From: Malurus cyaneus samueli
Taxonomy: Eukaryota; Chordata; Aves; Passeriformes; Maluridae
DNA: 64,000 nucleotides
NCBI GenBank assembly: GCA_009741485.1
Contig: VKON01000103.1
Location: 2,186,217-2,250,216, forward strand
Reading direction: 5' to 3'
This document shows, piece by piece, positions 24,721-37,562 of the stretch (the stretch's first letter is position 1; every line of letters begins with the position of its first letter). Both the position numbers and the translations under genes were made by a program. The notes below the pieces were generated by a model, which worked only from the letters and a program-made list of their open reading frames with translations, searched no databases and was not told the DNA's origin.

Positions 24721-26420
24721 TGCTCAGCCCGTACCTGTTCTCCTGTCAATCCCATTTGCGGCTGGTGCAGTTCCTGACACCCAGTGCTTTATCAAACACA
24801 GCTGCCTGGCACCTATTACCACTGATCTCAGCATTGCTAATAAACAGCAACATCAAGGCCATATTTTCTGGTTCCTGTCAGAGCGCTCCTTTCCTGGGTG
24901 AAATAAAAGTCCCATTAACATGCTCCTCCTCATCGGCTCTGACAGTTTGATTAATTAGGCCCCCTCTTTAGATGACCTCTGCACTGACACAACAAGGAGG
25001 TGAATATAGAATGAATAGTTTGCCCACATAATGGCCTAGTGCAAGTTTGAGATTTTTATCAGATCAGACTCAAGTCCAGGGCTTGTGTTAAACCCCCAGT
25101 GTACAGCAATATATGGCTGTGGGTTATGAACCACAGGCTTTATAGCATGCTTAAAGAATTAAAACCAAACCAATCCTAGCCATCCTGATATATTGACTTC
25201 TTCTCTAAGAATTAATCTTTCCTTTACTCTCTTGGCCATACAATACAAATCTAATTCATTTACATTATCAAATAAAATGACCTTTTGTTTTCAAAGGATT
25301 TTTTATTGCCAGAAAATACAGTATGTTAACTCTGTGGTTATTCAGCCTCCCATAAAATACTAATGTAAAGCCATTATTCTAGTGCCACTCTATTTAAATG
25401 TCAGTCTGGCTTTCTATTATAAACCACCAGTTCATAGGCTGGTAACTCATCAGTAAAAAATTTACTTCAGCTGAGAACTCGTAATATGAGCTCACAACTT
25501 TTCTTTGACTGCATCTTAAAAAAAAAAATACAAGTGTGTATTTTCCCAAGGGATGAATATGTAATTGTGAAAGCACAGCATGGCCAGAGCACCTCTCCTG
25601 TGGAGACAATCTGAGAGTAGGCAATTCCTAAAGTCTGGAATGTTCACTGGTGGTCACTGAGAAACTCATCTTCCAGATATCATTTTTCTGCTGTTTGCCT
25701 CCACCTCATTATGCTCCATTAACACTTTTGAGAGGAATTAGATGTTGTGTGTGGCTTCAGAGAGATGTGGGGGTCAAATTCTCTCTCCCTCAAGGTGAGA
25801 ACTGGGATGAGCATGAATGATATTTTGTTGTTCAGGTGATGTAACTTGCACAGATGTAAAAGTTCTGCTGCATTGGCTTCTAATCATTCTATTATTAGAA
25901 ATATTATTCTATTAATATTTCTTTTTTTTTTTAAAGGACAACACAAAGGTGGGGGAGCTTAAAATGAAGCGTTGTGTAAACAACCCCATTGTAATCAGAG
26001 TTCCTTGTTTAATCTTAAAGGCAACAAAAATGACCCAGTGCTTAAACAGATCCTTCAAAATAATTTAATCCATTTACCTCCGTGATGCCCCATGCCCTCT
26101 CCAGTCTTTTCAGCTGCTTCTTTTTTTGTGACCCTTCTGTTTTTCCCTCAGTCTCTTCTGTCATTTTTTCCCCTTTGTGCTCATCTGTTGATCAAGTAAC
26201 TGCATTACTTTAATTGATTTGCTGAATTGGCTCGTACATAAGGCAGCTCCTCCAGGTAATAACCTGGAAATGTTCCCTCACATTACTGTGGCCATGCTTG
26301 AGTGCTGCAGCACGTGAAATTCTCGTTGGTTTGGGAGTGCATTGCACTATTTGTGTTGTTTTTCAGTTTCCCTGATAGAAGCAGAGCAGCAGGGAGTAAA
26401 TGTGTAAATAAATTTATATT

Positions 26421-26447
26421 ATACATTTATATATATACACACACAAG
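26421..26447. repeat. TA/CA microsatellite
   Basis: Short alternating TA stretch passing into CA repeats. Confidence 0.8.
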
Positions 26448-28560
26448 TGAAGGCATTGTATGCATCAGGTAAACATCAAGTATAGGGGTTTTTTTTTTAT
26501 TTGTGAACTTTGCTTGCATTCAGGTCTCCTGAGGCTTGCTGAGCTGAGAAGGAGGTGTGATACTCATTTTTAGGATCCATGATCATCCCTTTCCCTGGAT
26601 GACTTTACAGAAAAAGTTTCTTGGGTGACAGAATTTGGCAGATAAGTTAGCAGTGTTTTTTGATGAAGGCTGGACAGGAGTTGGTAACTTTTCCTTCCTG
26701 TAGACTCCAAAGCAGGATCACAGTTTTCAGAAAAGGTGAAATTTTGATTATGCCAGATGTTGAATTTCTGCATGAAGCAAGGCAGGGCTGTAATAAATGA
26801 AGAAAAGGAACCAAATTTGCATCGCTTTTAAATAAATGACATTTCCTAAAACTTCTGATTAAACAGTAAACCAGTACTGTGGCTTAAGATCCAGCCATGA
26901 TATTTTTTCCTGTACCTAAATGTCAACTATATGTTGTGACACTGAGCTTGGTTTTCATCTGGTTAGTGAGGAAAAGCAACTTTACATCCAATTTCAAGAA
27001 CAAGCTGGAACGGAAGGTAGCACAGACTTCAGACAAACAAGAAATGCTGGGAGTATCCTGTGACCTAATTATAACTAAGTGTTTCCATTCTTTTCTGTAA
27101 ATATTCAGAAGATTACATTGCAAGTTCCTGCAGTTAAATATTGTGGGTTGTGTGTGTTTGGGTGTACATGTGAGCCTTGTTTGGTTTTCCTACCAGGCAT
27201 TCTGGAAAGTTTCAGTCTCTTATTGAGGAATGCTGGCCAGCATTTTGAGCAAAATGTAAATATAAATAACAGTAGTATTTATAGATAAACGGCACCATCT
27301 GGCAAGAAGCAAACTCAGTGTCTAATTTTAAATAATTTTAGTTAATAATAATTGAATTATTGGTAAAGACTAATGGTGAAAAGCATGGAGGGCAGAATTC
27401 TGTGTCTAGCATCTGATTCCCTTTGTTCAAGTTACTTAAGAACATATTCTGGCAAATTTATCCTCAGGTTAGCCAGTCTAATTCTACACAGTACCTCTAT
27501 AAAGTGCTCTGTCTAGACTGCTCTGACCCTAAATTATTTATTACTTGTAAAGCACTTGAAAGAGGTTTTGAAAGCCTTCAAGTTCCTGTGATTGTGACGT
27601 AAATTTCTCAGGGTTGTTTTTTTCAAATTTATTTTTCAGAAACAACAAACTTCTCTGTTAACTCTAGATATTAGAACGGGAAAAGCAAGGGCAACTAAGA
27701 CATAAAGGCACAAAGATCCCAAACCTTTTCTTCTTGATGTTACGTGCTAGAGCACACTGCATAAAAATGTGGATCTGGAATTCCTCTGATCAATAATAAT
27801 TAATTAATGGCAAGAATTAATGAACAAGCTATCACATCTGCTGACCCACATAGCCTTGTGGAGGAACTACAGAGACTCTATCAGTGCTAAAGAATGCTGT
27901 TTTAAGGAGCATTCCAAATAATTAAATACCTACAGGCTGCTTTTCTTAGGAGCAAGAACCAAAATCACTAATAGGATAGGTTGACATACCTACTTTAGAA
28001 TGTTTTATTTGTTGTGCTAACTTACATCTGATGATATTTCTTCCCTAATTCACTGAAATGTAGCTTATTTCTTTTAAAAAGCAGATATCTTTCTGTTAAT
28101 ATTTTCCAATTGCTGCTTTTACAAATATAAAAAGAAATATTCAACAGAAACTACTGGATGTACTTAGACCTGTTCAGATTTTGCTTTTTTACATGTCAAA
28201 CACACAGACTACCCCAGTGGATTGAAAATATGCACCATTAAGTGTGTGTTGGGGGAGAGGTCTCTACTTTTTTTATTTTTTTCTTTACTTTTTTTTATTT
28301 TTATTGCTCTACTTTAATGTGTGTTGTCATCACAGAAGCAGGGCTGCTACTAAAAGCCTCTTCCAGACTGACCTGAGGTGGAAGCTTTATCAATTTACAT
28401 TTCCTGCACAGATAATAAGAGGAACATAGAAAATAAATTTAAGATGTGGTGCAGCTAGCATACTGTGGTCACGTTTGCTATGAGAAATCAAACATCCAAG
28501 AATCATTCTTTAACAGGCACAGTTGTTGAGCAAAATTGAACCAAAATTGTAGACAGCTGG

Positions 28561-28759
28561 GGTTTTTTTGGTTTTGTTTTGTTGGGTTGGGGGTTTTTAT
28601 TCGTTTTTATTTTTGGTGGAGTTTTCTTTTTGGTTTTGGGTTTATTTGTTTTGGGTTATTTGTTTTTGGTTTTTTTTTCTTTTTTTTTTTGTTTGTTTTG
28701 TTTGGTTTTTGTTTGGTTTTGTGGGTTTTTTTTTGGGGGGTGGGTTATTTTTTTGTTTC
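28561..28759. repeat. G/T-rich low-complexity block (~200 bp)
   Basis: Almost every base on the plus strand is G or T, in patterns such as ggttttg, gggtttttat and ttttggggggtggg. Three overlapping plus-strand open frames (28536-28834) encode only Phe, Gly, Leu, Val and Trp and are artefacts. The strand asymmetry is extreme over its whole length. Confidence 0.92.
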
Positions 28760-29358
28760 CTCTTTCCCTGGCACATCCCTGGAATAGAAAGTGTAATTAA
28801 TGTATGGATCCATTTGAGGCTGGTCCCAGCTTAAACCAGGTCCATCTTTCAACTATACACAGCACAAAAACATGTAAGGTCTAATACTTGCTTCTGTTAG
28901 TAGGCCTTTGTAATTCTGTTCTTTTTTAAAAGTAGAATGAAATGAGCCCTTGAGTCAAGTTTGAATTATTTTCATATTTTTGGGATATTAAAATATCTCC
29001 CAGATCTCATTAAGTAAAGCCCTAAATAAAATAATTGCAATACAGTTAGGGATTGGAAAGCCTCAGAAGGTTTGGAGGAAATTTCCTCTTTGATGAGCAA
29101 TTCAGACGCTTAAGCAAAGGTTGTCTGGATCATAAAATTGAGAAATTCATCTACTCCTTCCTCTCCTTTCCAGTATCCACTGTTTTTCCTGGTGGTGTCC
29201 CCTCCTCTCCTTCATTGTGTGTTCTTTCCCCTGCCTGAGTTGTGTCCTCAGTGTTTTGTGATTCTCCATGACATTACTGGTGTTTAAACCTCCTTTGCTC
29301 TTGAGTTTCTTAAACCCTGATATATTTTTATGTGTTTCTTTACTCAATTTCTTCTGGG

Positions 29359-29405
29359 TTTTTTGGTTTTCTTTTTTTTTTTTAATTTTTTTTTTTTAAT
29401 TTTAT
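29359..29405. repeat. T-rich tract
   Basis: Interrupted poly-T with AATT spacers. The minus-strand Lys-rich open frame end here is an artefact. Confidence 0.85.
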
Positions 29406-29580
29406 TAAAACACATCTTCCCCACAGATGAGTTTCTCAACTGACATATCATTCTGGCATTGTTAACACAAAACACATGAACTAAATGGACAATCCCCTGC
29501 CAGAAAAGATTGCTGATTGTTCCAGATGCCAGTGGTTGGTGTGGAGTGTTGGAGAGTGGAAATAAGTGAAATATATCCAC

Positions 29581-29617
29581 TTATATGGTATATATAACTA
29601 TATATATACTATATAAG
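29581..29617. repeat. TA-rich microsatellite
   Basis: Imperfect TATATA repeat. Confidence 0.8.
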
Positions 29618-31859
29618 AGGTAGCAGGCTTTAGATTTGGGGCCCAGAGCTCCGTTACCTGTGAACAACAGCTGGCACAGCCTGGAGGCAGCAAGGACAGA
29701 GATGTGCAGGCACTGAGAGAGGAAAAATGCAGGAGGGAATTCTTTCCATGTGCCCTTTTCCAGCTCTATGGATGGCCAAAGCTGCACTTTTTCCTGTTTT
29801 GTGCCATAATCTGGTCCAGATCAGCACATCCATGGGATGTGATGTATGGCAGCACGACAGGTCCGGGATTTTTATTTCTATCTGACAGGAGTTTAAACTA
29901 AAACCTGCACTGAGCAGTTTGTACAGTGTGAGGTAGAAATTGAGAAAGGATTTGGTGCAGGGATACTCCAGGTCTGAAGCTTCTCATTGTGAAGAATTGC
30001 TTCCCAAGGAAAAGGATCTTTCCCTCTACACATTCTGGATGATGGGGGTGTTTGTGCTCTCAAATGTTTTCTCATTTAGATAACCAGCATTTAGGGGTTA
30101 TAGACTAAGTTAGAGAGAGAGAAAAACTGCAAAACAAAACCAATGAAAACAACCAGCAGCCGTTTCAGCAGGTTTCAGGTTTTTCTAGCACTGTGATAAC
30201 AGCAGAACTGTGTTTTAGAAGGAGGTACACACAGAAACTGCCTGACATAATTGCAGCACTGATAATTCACTTTCGTGAGAGCTTCAGCTGTTCAAAGATG
30301 CAGGGTAAGCAAAATCCCAAAGAACCAGCCTCTGTGATGCTTCCTCCAGTTGTTTATTATTATTCTCACTATCTAAACAGGACACTGAGGCACAGCAGGT
30401 AAATGCTGGTGGCAATGACATTCAGCTCCAGCCCCCAGGCTGTGCCTCTCACTGATGGCACAGCGCTGCATATAATGAGCACATTTAGGAAACAATTTTG
30501 CCTTTACCATTTCCTCCTGGTTGTTGCATTATGAAAAAGCATTTGAATGTTCGCTATAAAAAGGAGCTTCACCAAAAAAAAGTACTTTTGTAGTACTGAA
30601 GTGTCAGAGCCTTTACAGAAGCTTGCCCCAGTCTGGGATTTGGTCTGCGCTGCTCCCCTGCAGCTTTCCCCATGGTGGGACAAACTCTTTGGGGATGGGT
30701 TTGTGGGACAGTCCCAAAGTTAAGAAAGTCAGGAATGCACATCCATCCATGTCCTGTGCCACCATCCTTGTTCTGCTGCTGGAACTGTCTCCCTCCCTCC
30801 TGAGCCAGCTCTGTGTGTTCAGTTTGAATGCTGATGAAAATAGATTTAATTATTGTTATTGGTTGTGTGGAAATGCTTCCTGCTGGGATGCCTTATAGGC
30901 ACTCCCTCTGCTGTTATCCTGTGGAAGGGGACAGACTGAGATTTTTGCCTCCTGTGCACTTTACTCATTGGATTAAGGATAAAATTGAAGCTTTCCTAAA
31001 AGACTGGGTAGCCTTAAAAATGAATGAATACTTGGGATTAAAGACCCATGAGATAATTTTTATTTTTTTTAATCCTGTTTAGAAGTAACTATTGAAGTAA
31101 ATGGATTTACTGGCAGAGTTAGGAGCAAGATCTGAATCTAGAAGGTCTCACTGTACATTTACCTTTTGAATTGTTGAACTCTGAGGATCAGGTAATTAAA
31201 TTCATGAGCCAGAGAAGAGATGAAAGTAGGTTGTATGAGTTAGCATCTTTTAAAAGCGTTAAAGTTCCAGAAGGAGTTGACATTTCTGTGTTCCCTGGAT
31301 GAACTTGGCTGTGGCCTCGTGTCTCTGTTTCCTCATGTGCTGCTTCTGAGGTGGATTCACTGAAGAACAGTTGGGATTTTGTGTCAGGAAATGATGCTCC
31401 ATCACTGTGCTTTTGTTGTGGTTTGGTTTGGGTTTGTTTTGGGGTTTTTTTAATATATTAGTAAAATAATAAAGCCATACAGTGCTTACTTGATCCCCTG
31501 CTGAAGGTGCAGCTCTGTGCTGTTCAAAGCAGATGGATTTGTGTGTCCTGTCTGGGGGCTCTCCTGTAAAAGGAGGATGAGCCTTGTTGGGAAGAGCTCA
31601 ATTCCCTCTCCCCCTGGCATTATGTCAAGTCCTGTCTGCATCCCTTGCAGCATGAGGTGTGAAGATAATTTGCAGCCTCCTGCACGAGCATTCATTTAAT
31701 TGCAGAAAATCAAAATGCCAGGTGGAGGGGGATCTGTGGGGATCCCTGTGCGGGAATGAGGAAGAGAGGAGAGCAAGGATGGGTCAGGTGTCTGCCTTCT
31801 GTAAGAATATTCCCTGTGTCACATCTGTGCCAGCACAGCCGCTGTCCCTCAGAGATGAG

Positions 31860-31898
31860 TCAGGCTTTGCAGTCAGGCTTTGCAGTCAGGCTTTGCAG
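31860..31898. repeat. 13-bp unit, three perfect tandem copies
   Basis: The unit tcaggctttgcag is repeated three times without mismatch. It lies in a GC-richer island of the intron. Confidence 0.95.
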
Positions 31899-32690
31899 GG
31901 CCGAGCTGTCAGCTAAGCCGGGCTCAGCAATCGCAGTTCTGCCGCTTTGGTGGCACTCAGGGATGCTGTGAAGCCAGGCGTGGCTCTGGGGCTCAATTAG
32001 GCTCTGCTGACACGCTGGGTATCGGGTACCAGGACGTGTTCTGGTCCATCAAACACAAAATGACAAAATCATTTGGAATCTCCTGTTGCTGTTCCCTGTG
32101 GGTTTTCCATCCACTCCTCCCTGGCGGTGTAACTCTGCAGCTTTCTGCTCCCACCAGCTATGAAAATGAAGTTTCAGGAATTAACTGATATCTTTTACTT
32201 AGAGATCCACAGGAAAGAGAATTAGGTCAGACCTGAAATATTGCTACTAATGACTAAGTAGCCTTTATTAATTATTTGCAATTGGTTGCAGCTTGCCACA
32301 AGTGGGCACAGGTGCTTTTACCCTTCTGATTCTCTCTTTCACTTTTAGAGTTAGGCCAGTGCAACCAAAGTTCATTATAGATGAATATATATTTTTTTCC
32401 TAGATAGGAAGTGGTTTCTCACAGTAAATGATTGGCTTGAAAATACATTGCAGAAGGCACCTAGCTCCGTGCACAATTTTTTTCTTGTAAATGATTTAGA
32501 AGCATGTGCAAAAATGGGCTAACTAACATGAGTAAAATATCCCTGTCTGATCTCCCTTGGTAAGACTTTACCTGCCTGCAGCCTAAATCTGTAATCCAGG
32601 TGTTCTTCCAGCCAAACCCGCTCTTCTCTTTGATTTATCCATTTTATATGAAAATCTTTAGTATATTAAATAAGTACTTGACCATCTCCT

Positions 32691-32709
32691 TTTTTTTTTT
32701 TTTTTTTTT
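32691..32709. repeat. poly-T tract
   Basis: About 19-20 consecutive T. No TE body is recognisable beside it. Confidence 0.9.
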
Positions 32710-34682
32710 ATTTGGATCATAAGTGCCTGCTATGATTTTGGTGCACATGCTGCATAATGAGGAAGGTTTCTCAAAAGTTTTCTTGCAAGTGGATTCCCAT
32801 GTGGCTCCTTTTAGTCACAGCTAATTACAGGGGTTGGTGAATGAAGAATATATCTGAGCTCAGGTTCCCCTCCTCTTTCCACAGTGCTTCAGAAGAAAAT
32901 AAAATAAAAAATCCTGCAGACAAAAATCCAGGTTTTTTCTGTGGTCGCAGTCTCCAAAGAGCTCCAGAGAAATTGCAGATGTGGTTTCATGTTTCAGGTT
33001 TAACTATGTTGTAATAACTACAGTCTTATCTGCAGGAGAAATGCAAGTGGGGAAAGAATCATTAATTGACAGTGAAAAGTTTGACCCGAGCTCTGCGTGT
33101 TTATTTGTTTTAAGCAGCTGAATGTTTAGCCGAGAGATATTTTAACTTCTGACTGCAGCCTCGAAGGTTACAATAATCTCGATAGGTCAAAACCTAGGAA
33201 TGTTACAGGAAAGGAAATTTAGATACACGTCTCAGGAAGGCCAATCCTAGAAAAGCAGAAATTCTTGTGGTTTAGTGAAAGCCAAGACACAACCCTCAGC
33301 TTCATTTCAGCTGCACTGACCTAACTTTAGGAAAGGATTTGAGGTGTTTGGGTGGGTGCAGAGCTTTGGGAGCTGTGATGAGGAGCCCACAGCTCACATC
33401 AAATGTTTGACTAACTCTAATTTTCCTATCTTTTGTTGCTGTTCATTCAGGAAGTCTGCTGCCTTGAATGAGTTCCTGTGTGTGTGTAGTTGAGGTATTA
33501 TTCAGCAGGACTACATGGGATATGTCTATTATTTGTCACAAAGGCACTGGTGACCTTCCTGCCCCTATATTAGCAGTGCCTGCTGTTTTTCCATACTGCC
33601 GATTGGCAGGAATGCACACCATCCATAAAACTGCCTGGAATCCTCATTGGTCAAATTACTGTCTCAGGAAAACAAAATGCTTTCATTATTAAAAAAAAAA
33701 AAATAAATTAGAGGTGTAATCTCAGCAGGACGTTCACATTTTAATGCATGTTTGAGGCTGGAAAAATGAATAATTTAGCAGGAAGAGGAGGCAGATTACA
33801 TAATGATATTGCATAGGACTAATGATCTCTGTTTTTAACAGGTTATGGGTGTTTTTAAGGTTGGTTTGTGGTTGTCCCCCTCCCCCACTTCCAATTTTGG
33901 TTTTCTGTTTTCAAAATTGCAGTACACAGAAGACTTCAGGAGTAGCTTGAACTTTCAGAAATATAGCTAGGGCTAGGACAGGAATATCCTACCTAGAAAA
34001 CAAAGTGTAAAATTGTTGCCTAAGCTCTAGGAAACACTCCCATGGATGAAAACTCTTAAAATCAGTGCAATACTAAGAGCTGTATAAAAGGTTATACATT
34101 GAAAAAGTACTTCAAGAAAGTGTCCTTGTCATGGCTACACACTTGGGTTGGTGGATAAAACAAAACAAGGCTGTGCCATGGTGGAGAACACTGAGGGTAT
34201 TGGTTTTCCTTATGAAATACTGATAATTACTTATTACTAATAATTTCCTTAAGAAATACTGATAAATACTGATACTGAATTTTGAATAAAAAGATCTCTT
34301 TGAAAAGCCACTGTGAGGCTGAACATTGTGTGATGGAGATCTCTAGGAGGCTCAGGAGCTCCAAACCAAGTTATGTGACTGTTCTGGTGTTAAAAATGCT
34401 GAAAGGAGCAAGTTCGAGTTTAGTGAAATTCTAGTGAGTAAATGCCCCCAGGGCTGAATGCTCTTGAAGTACAAAAATAACATCAGACATCAATCTAAAT
34501 TCAAATGTATACTTTAACATATGCATGTATTTGAATCAGTGTGTTTTAGAGGCATTCCCTTCAAAAAATGCTGTCTGCAAGTAATCTCTCAAGCACAGAA
34601 ATTGTTTTAATTCAGAAAAAAATTAGAGAATGGAAGAGATTTTTCTTTTACACTGATGTGGTTTGTCTTATTTTCCCCAAAG

Positions 34683-34798
34683 GACACCATGGTTTAATGG
34701 ATGGGGCTTTAATCTACCCAGAGGTCAGTCTTTGCTAGACAAGTGGAACCTTATTCCTGAGGGAATTGATATTCTAATGACACATGGACCTCCCCTTG
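34683..34798 (+). CDS. MPPED2: MPPED2 coding exon (residues ~179-218)
   Basis: This exon encodes 38 whole codons starting TPWFNGWGFNLPRG and ending ILMTHGPPL. The first base completes the Trp codon split at 1685, and the last base opens the Gly codon completed at 37449. The THGPP motif is the metallophosphoesterase signature that supplies a metal-binding His (His213 in mammalian numbering, which the exon arithmetic reproduces). The aromatic-rich PWFNGWGF segment lies on the active-site side of the fold in this family. The acceptor is ccccaaag, with a weaker pyrimidine tract than its neighbours, and the donor is gtaagtg. The reading frame is intact. Confidence 0.97.
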
Positions 34799-37448
34799 GT
34801 AAGTGAAACAAAAGTTCTGTGTGATTTTTTTGCATGAGAATTTTACTTTCAAAATAAGCAAAATCAATAATGCTATAAACTATGCTGTAATTGCACCCAA
34901 ACTCAAAACTATGGATTCAAAAACTTTTTTGAAAGAAATGAAAATGATGATTAGCCTTAGCTGATCTGTTGAGTTTCCTTAAAATACTTGAATTTTTTAT
35001 TAAGTTCAAGCTAGGGAAGATCAAATATCTGACTCCATAACCATTATAGTTTGACATTTTATTTAAGAATAGTATTCCTCTGACAAAGTTTCTGATCCCA
35101 TATGATTTTTTAGAGAATGACTAAAACTTCTGAAACCTTTTCTCACTACAATGTCACGTTATTTGAAGGTTTGAGAGCAGCAGTCAAGAGTTTGGCACTG
35201 TGTAGTCACATATTCTCCTTGATAATGTCCTTGTAAACTCAGAATATGTAAGAATAGTTTTAAAGGTATTAATTGGCTTGTGAAAAACTCATGAAGGAAT
35301 AAAATCATGTTCTTAGATAATTGTTCCTTACTTGATCTAATGACAGGTGAGCACCAGCCTATGAATGCATAATCTGTTTCTTCATTAGGCAGCTGAAGTT
35401 TCTCATTTAGTTGAATTTTGCTTGTCTTGTCAATATGAGTCACTCACCCATCCCCATTTTAACTCTTAAGATCTAAACTAAGTTTTGACAGTCTCAAAAA
35501 GAGGCAGGAACACTTAATTTTGGCATTTCTAAGGTCATTAAAGCCTACCCTAGAACCATTTGAAGAGTCCCACCATCCTTTCTCCACCCTCCATGAGTAG
35601 CATCACAAATAATTTACTGCTTTTCTTTAAGACACACATGGCAAACAGCTTGGGACTGTATTTTCTAAAATATTTCAGTTGGGTTTACAACAGCTGAGCA
35701 TCTTTTATAAATATGGGTTTACAGCAGCTGGGTTTACAACGAGTGAGCCTTTTCTAAATAGGAATTACCAGGATGAGGAAGTGTGGCAGTCTCTTCATTA
35801 CCCTTACTGGGAGCAGACTGATTTTGTCAGGGTTTTAGGGAGCTCTTGCAATCTGAAAGGTCAGATCACACTGTCACAGGACGTCACTGAGTCACAGTCA
35901 CTTACTCCATTCACAGCAGTGAGTATAGTAAAATCTTCTCAGAATTGCCTGGTGCCATTATAAACCAGCATTTTCAGTGCTCCCAGGCTGGCTCAGTGCT
36001 CCCATGGAGCTTTCTGATGACTGTGGAGTCAGGGATTAATGCATTCTTATGTTTTGTACCACAATTAAGTTCAGAGTCAGCAATCTAAGCAAAGCTAGGG
36101 AAAAAAAAAAAAAAAAAGTCCAGAAAGTTTTTGACCAATGCACTTCCTGCTCTTTTATATCGTGGTTAGTTTTTTAATACTGTTGGAGAATGCTGTAAAA
36201 TGATCAGCAAATTCCCTTTAACTTTTCTGGAGCTGCGGTGCTGCTGTGCTAAAGCAGTGACACAGCATCCCCTGACAGCAGAGATATTGCAAACCTTGAA
36301 TAGCACTCCCTGAATCACTTCATTTTCCCCAAGAATAAAAAAAAAAAAACCCCACAAGTGTGTTTGTAATGTTTCCTGGGTGCTGTTTGAAATGGGCTGC
36401 TCGTCCATCTGCTTTGAATGGGGTTCATGCAGAAATACTGTGAGGCTGCAGACACTAATGAGTGCTTTAATTGAATAAGCGTGCTTAAATTCTGTGTTTG
36501 ATGGAGATAATGAAGTTCAATTTCCAAAGGTTGGCACTGTATCTTAACTACAGACACACATTAGGTGTTAGTACTGTGCCTAAAACGAGGGGCCCTAGGT
36601 CTCAGCCTGCATGGTAATATTGACAAAATACTGCTTTTTAAATAAATCTTAACTTGTTTGCTTATTAATATTAAGCAAGGTACAGCTGTGACTGGACTCT
36701 GTTCACTCTAAAATTTAGCCAAGTTCATGTCACAGAATGTTTTTGCTACCTGGGATTAACTTGGCACAGGCTGTAGTTATGCTAAAGTCAGGAGAATGGT
36801 GCTGCAGTTGGATGTGGCTCCCAATTTCCCTTTCCCTGCCCCTTGTTCACTTTGCCCTGCTGATCCTTTTCCCTGCTGCTCCAGAGTCCTTAAGGACTGG
36901 TTTTAAACATTTTTCCCTATTATCCATAGGACCAAGTGGCATTGGTTTGTTGGGAGCTGCTCTGCTTGAGGTTGGTGATGTGGGCTCAGAAATGACCTGA
37001 TGCTTGCAGACCATGGTCCTCTGGAACTTACAGGAGTTTGTATTTTAAATTTTTGGGGTGGCAGCAGCACCAAGTTGCAGCTCAGCTCATCTTCCTGAGC
37101 TGTTTTCATTTCTTGGGAAGCTGGCTGCTCTGAGAGCCAGGGGAAAGGGAAGAAAAATCTGCAGCAGTGCCAGGAATAGATGTCCTGGGGTTTCAAGGTG
37201 GAAGATGAGTTTAAACCTGTAGCTTAAAAAAAATCCAGAAAAACATTAATGCAGATGGAGGGAGGAAATCTTAAGGAAGACAAAGTGACGGTGAAACATT
37301 TCTTAAAAGCCATTGTGTGCTTTAATGGAGAGGTTATGACTAGGGATAATGTAATAAACCCTCTGTGAATGATGACTTCCTGAAAGACTACGTGAAACCT
37401 TACCTGAATAGGGAAAATTAACAGTATTGATTGCATTTTTGCCTTCAG
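34799..37448 (+). other. MPPED2: MPPED2 intron, 2.65 kb
   Basis: Bounded by donor gtaagtg and acceptor gccttcag; phase 1. It holds a short internal tandem duplication at 35681-35760 (gggtttacaacagctgagc-type units, three partial copies) and an (A)17 run at 36101-36117. No other element is seen, and the minus-strand open frames have no recognisable product. Confidence 0.9.
35681..35760. repeat. imperfect tandem repeat
   Basis: Three starts of 'gggtttaca' at 35681, 35715 and 35730. The first and third continue into similar 'gagc...cttttataaata / ccttttctaaata' segments. Confidence 0.75.
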
Positions 37449-37562
37449 GTTTTCGAGACTGGGTTCCAAAGGAGCTGCAGAGAGTGGGCTGTGTGGAGCT
37501 GTTGAACACAGTGCAGAGGCGAGTCAGACCCAAACTCCATGTCTTTGGTGGGATCCATGAAG
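37449..37562 (+). CDS. MPPED2: MPPED2 coding exon (residues ~218-256)
   Basis: The exon encodes 37 whole codons starting FRDWVPKELQRVGC and ending KLHVFGGIHE. It starts with gt, completing the Gly codon begun in the previous exon, and ends with G of the next split Gly codon; both flanking introns are phase 1. The GGIHE block is the last metallophosphoesterase motif, normally GHxH. Here the first His is Gly (Gly252 by count) and His254 is retained. That substitution is an established feature of MPPED2, reported to lower catalysis and favour AMP/GMP binding, so it is not a mutation peculiar to this genome. The acceptor is gccttcag and the donor is gtaagg. The minus-strand open frames over this exon are shadows. 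Confidence 0.97.

Larger units (their letters stand above)
24721..34682 (+). other. MPPED2: MPPED2 33-kb intron, last part
   Basis: Unique intronic sequence with embedded low-complexity tracts, ending at the weak-pyrimidine acceptor ccccaaag before the exon at 34683. The block at 24740-25140 is a candidate regulatory element. A 13-bp unit is tripled at 31860-31898. I see no other gene or mobile element. Confidence 0.8.

Noticed and set aside
28536..28834. Three overlapping Phe/Gly-rich open frames
   Set aside because: Produced by the G/T-rich low-complexity block; no protein family looks like this.
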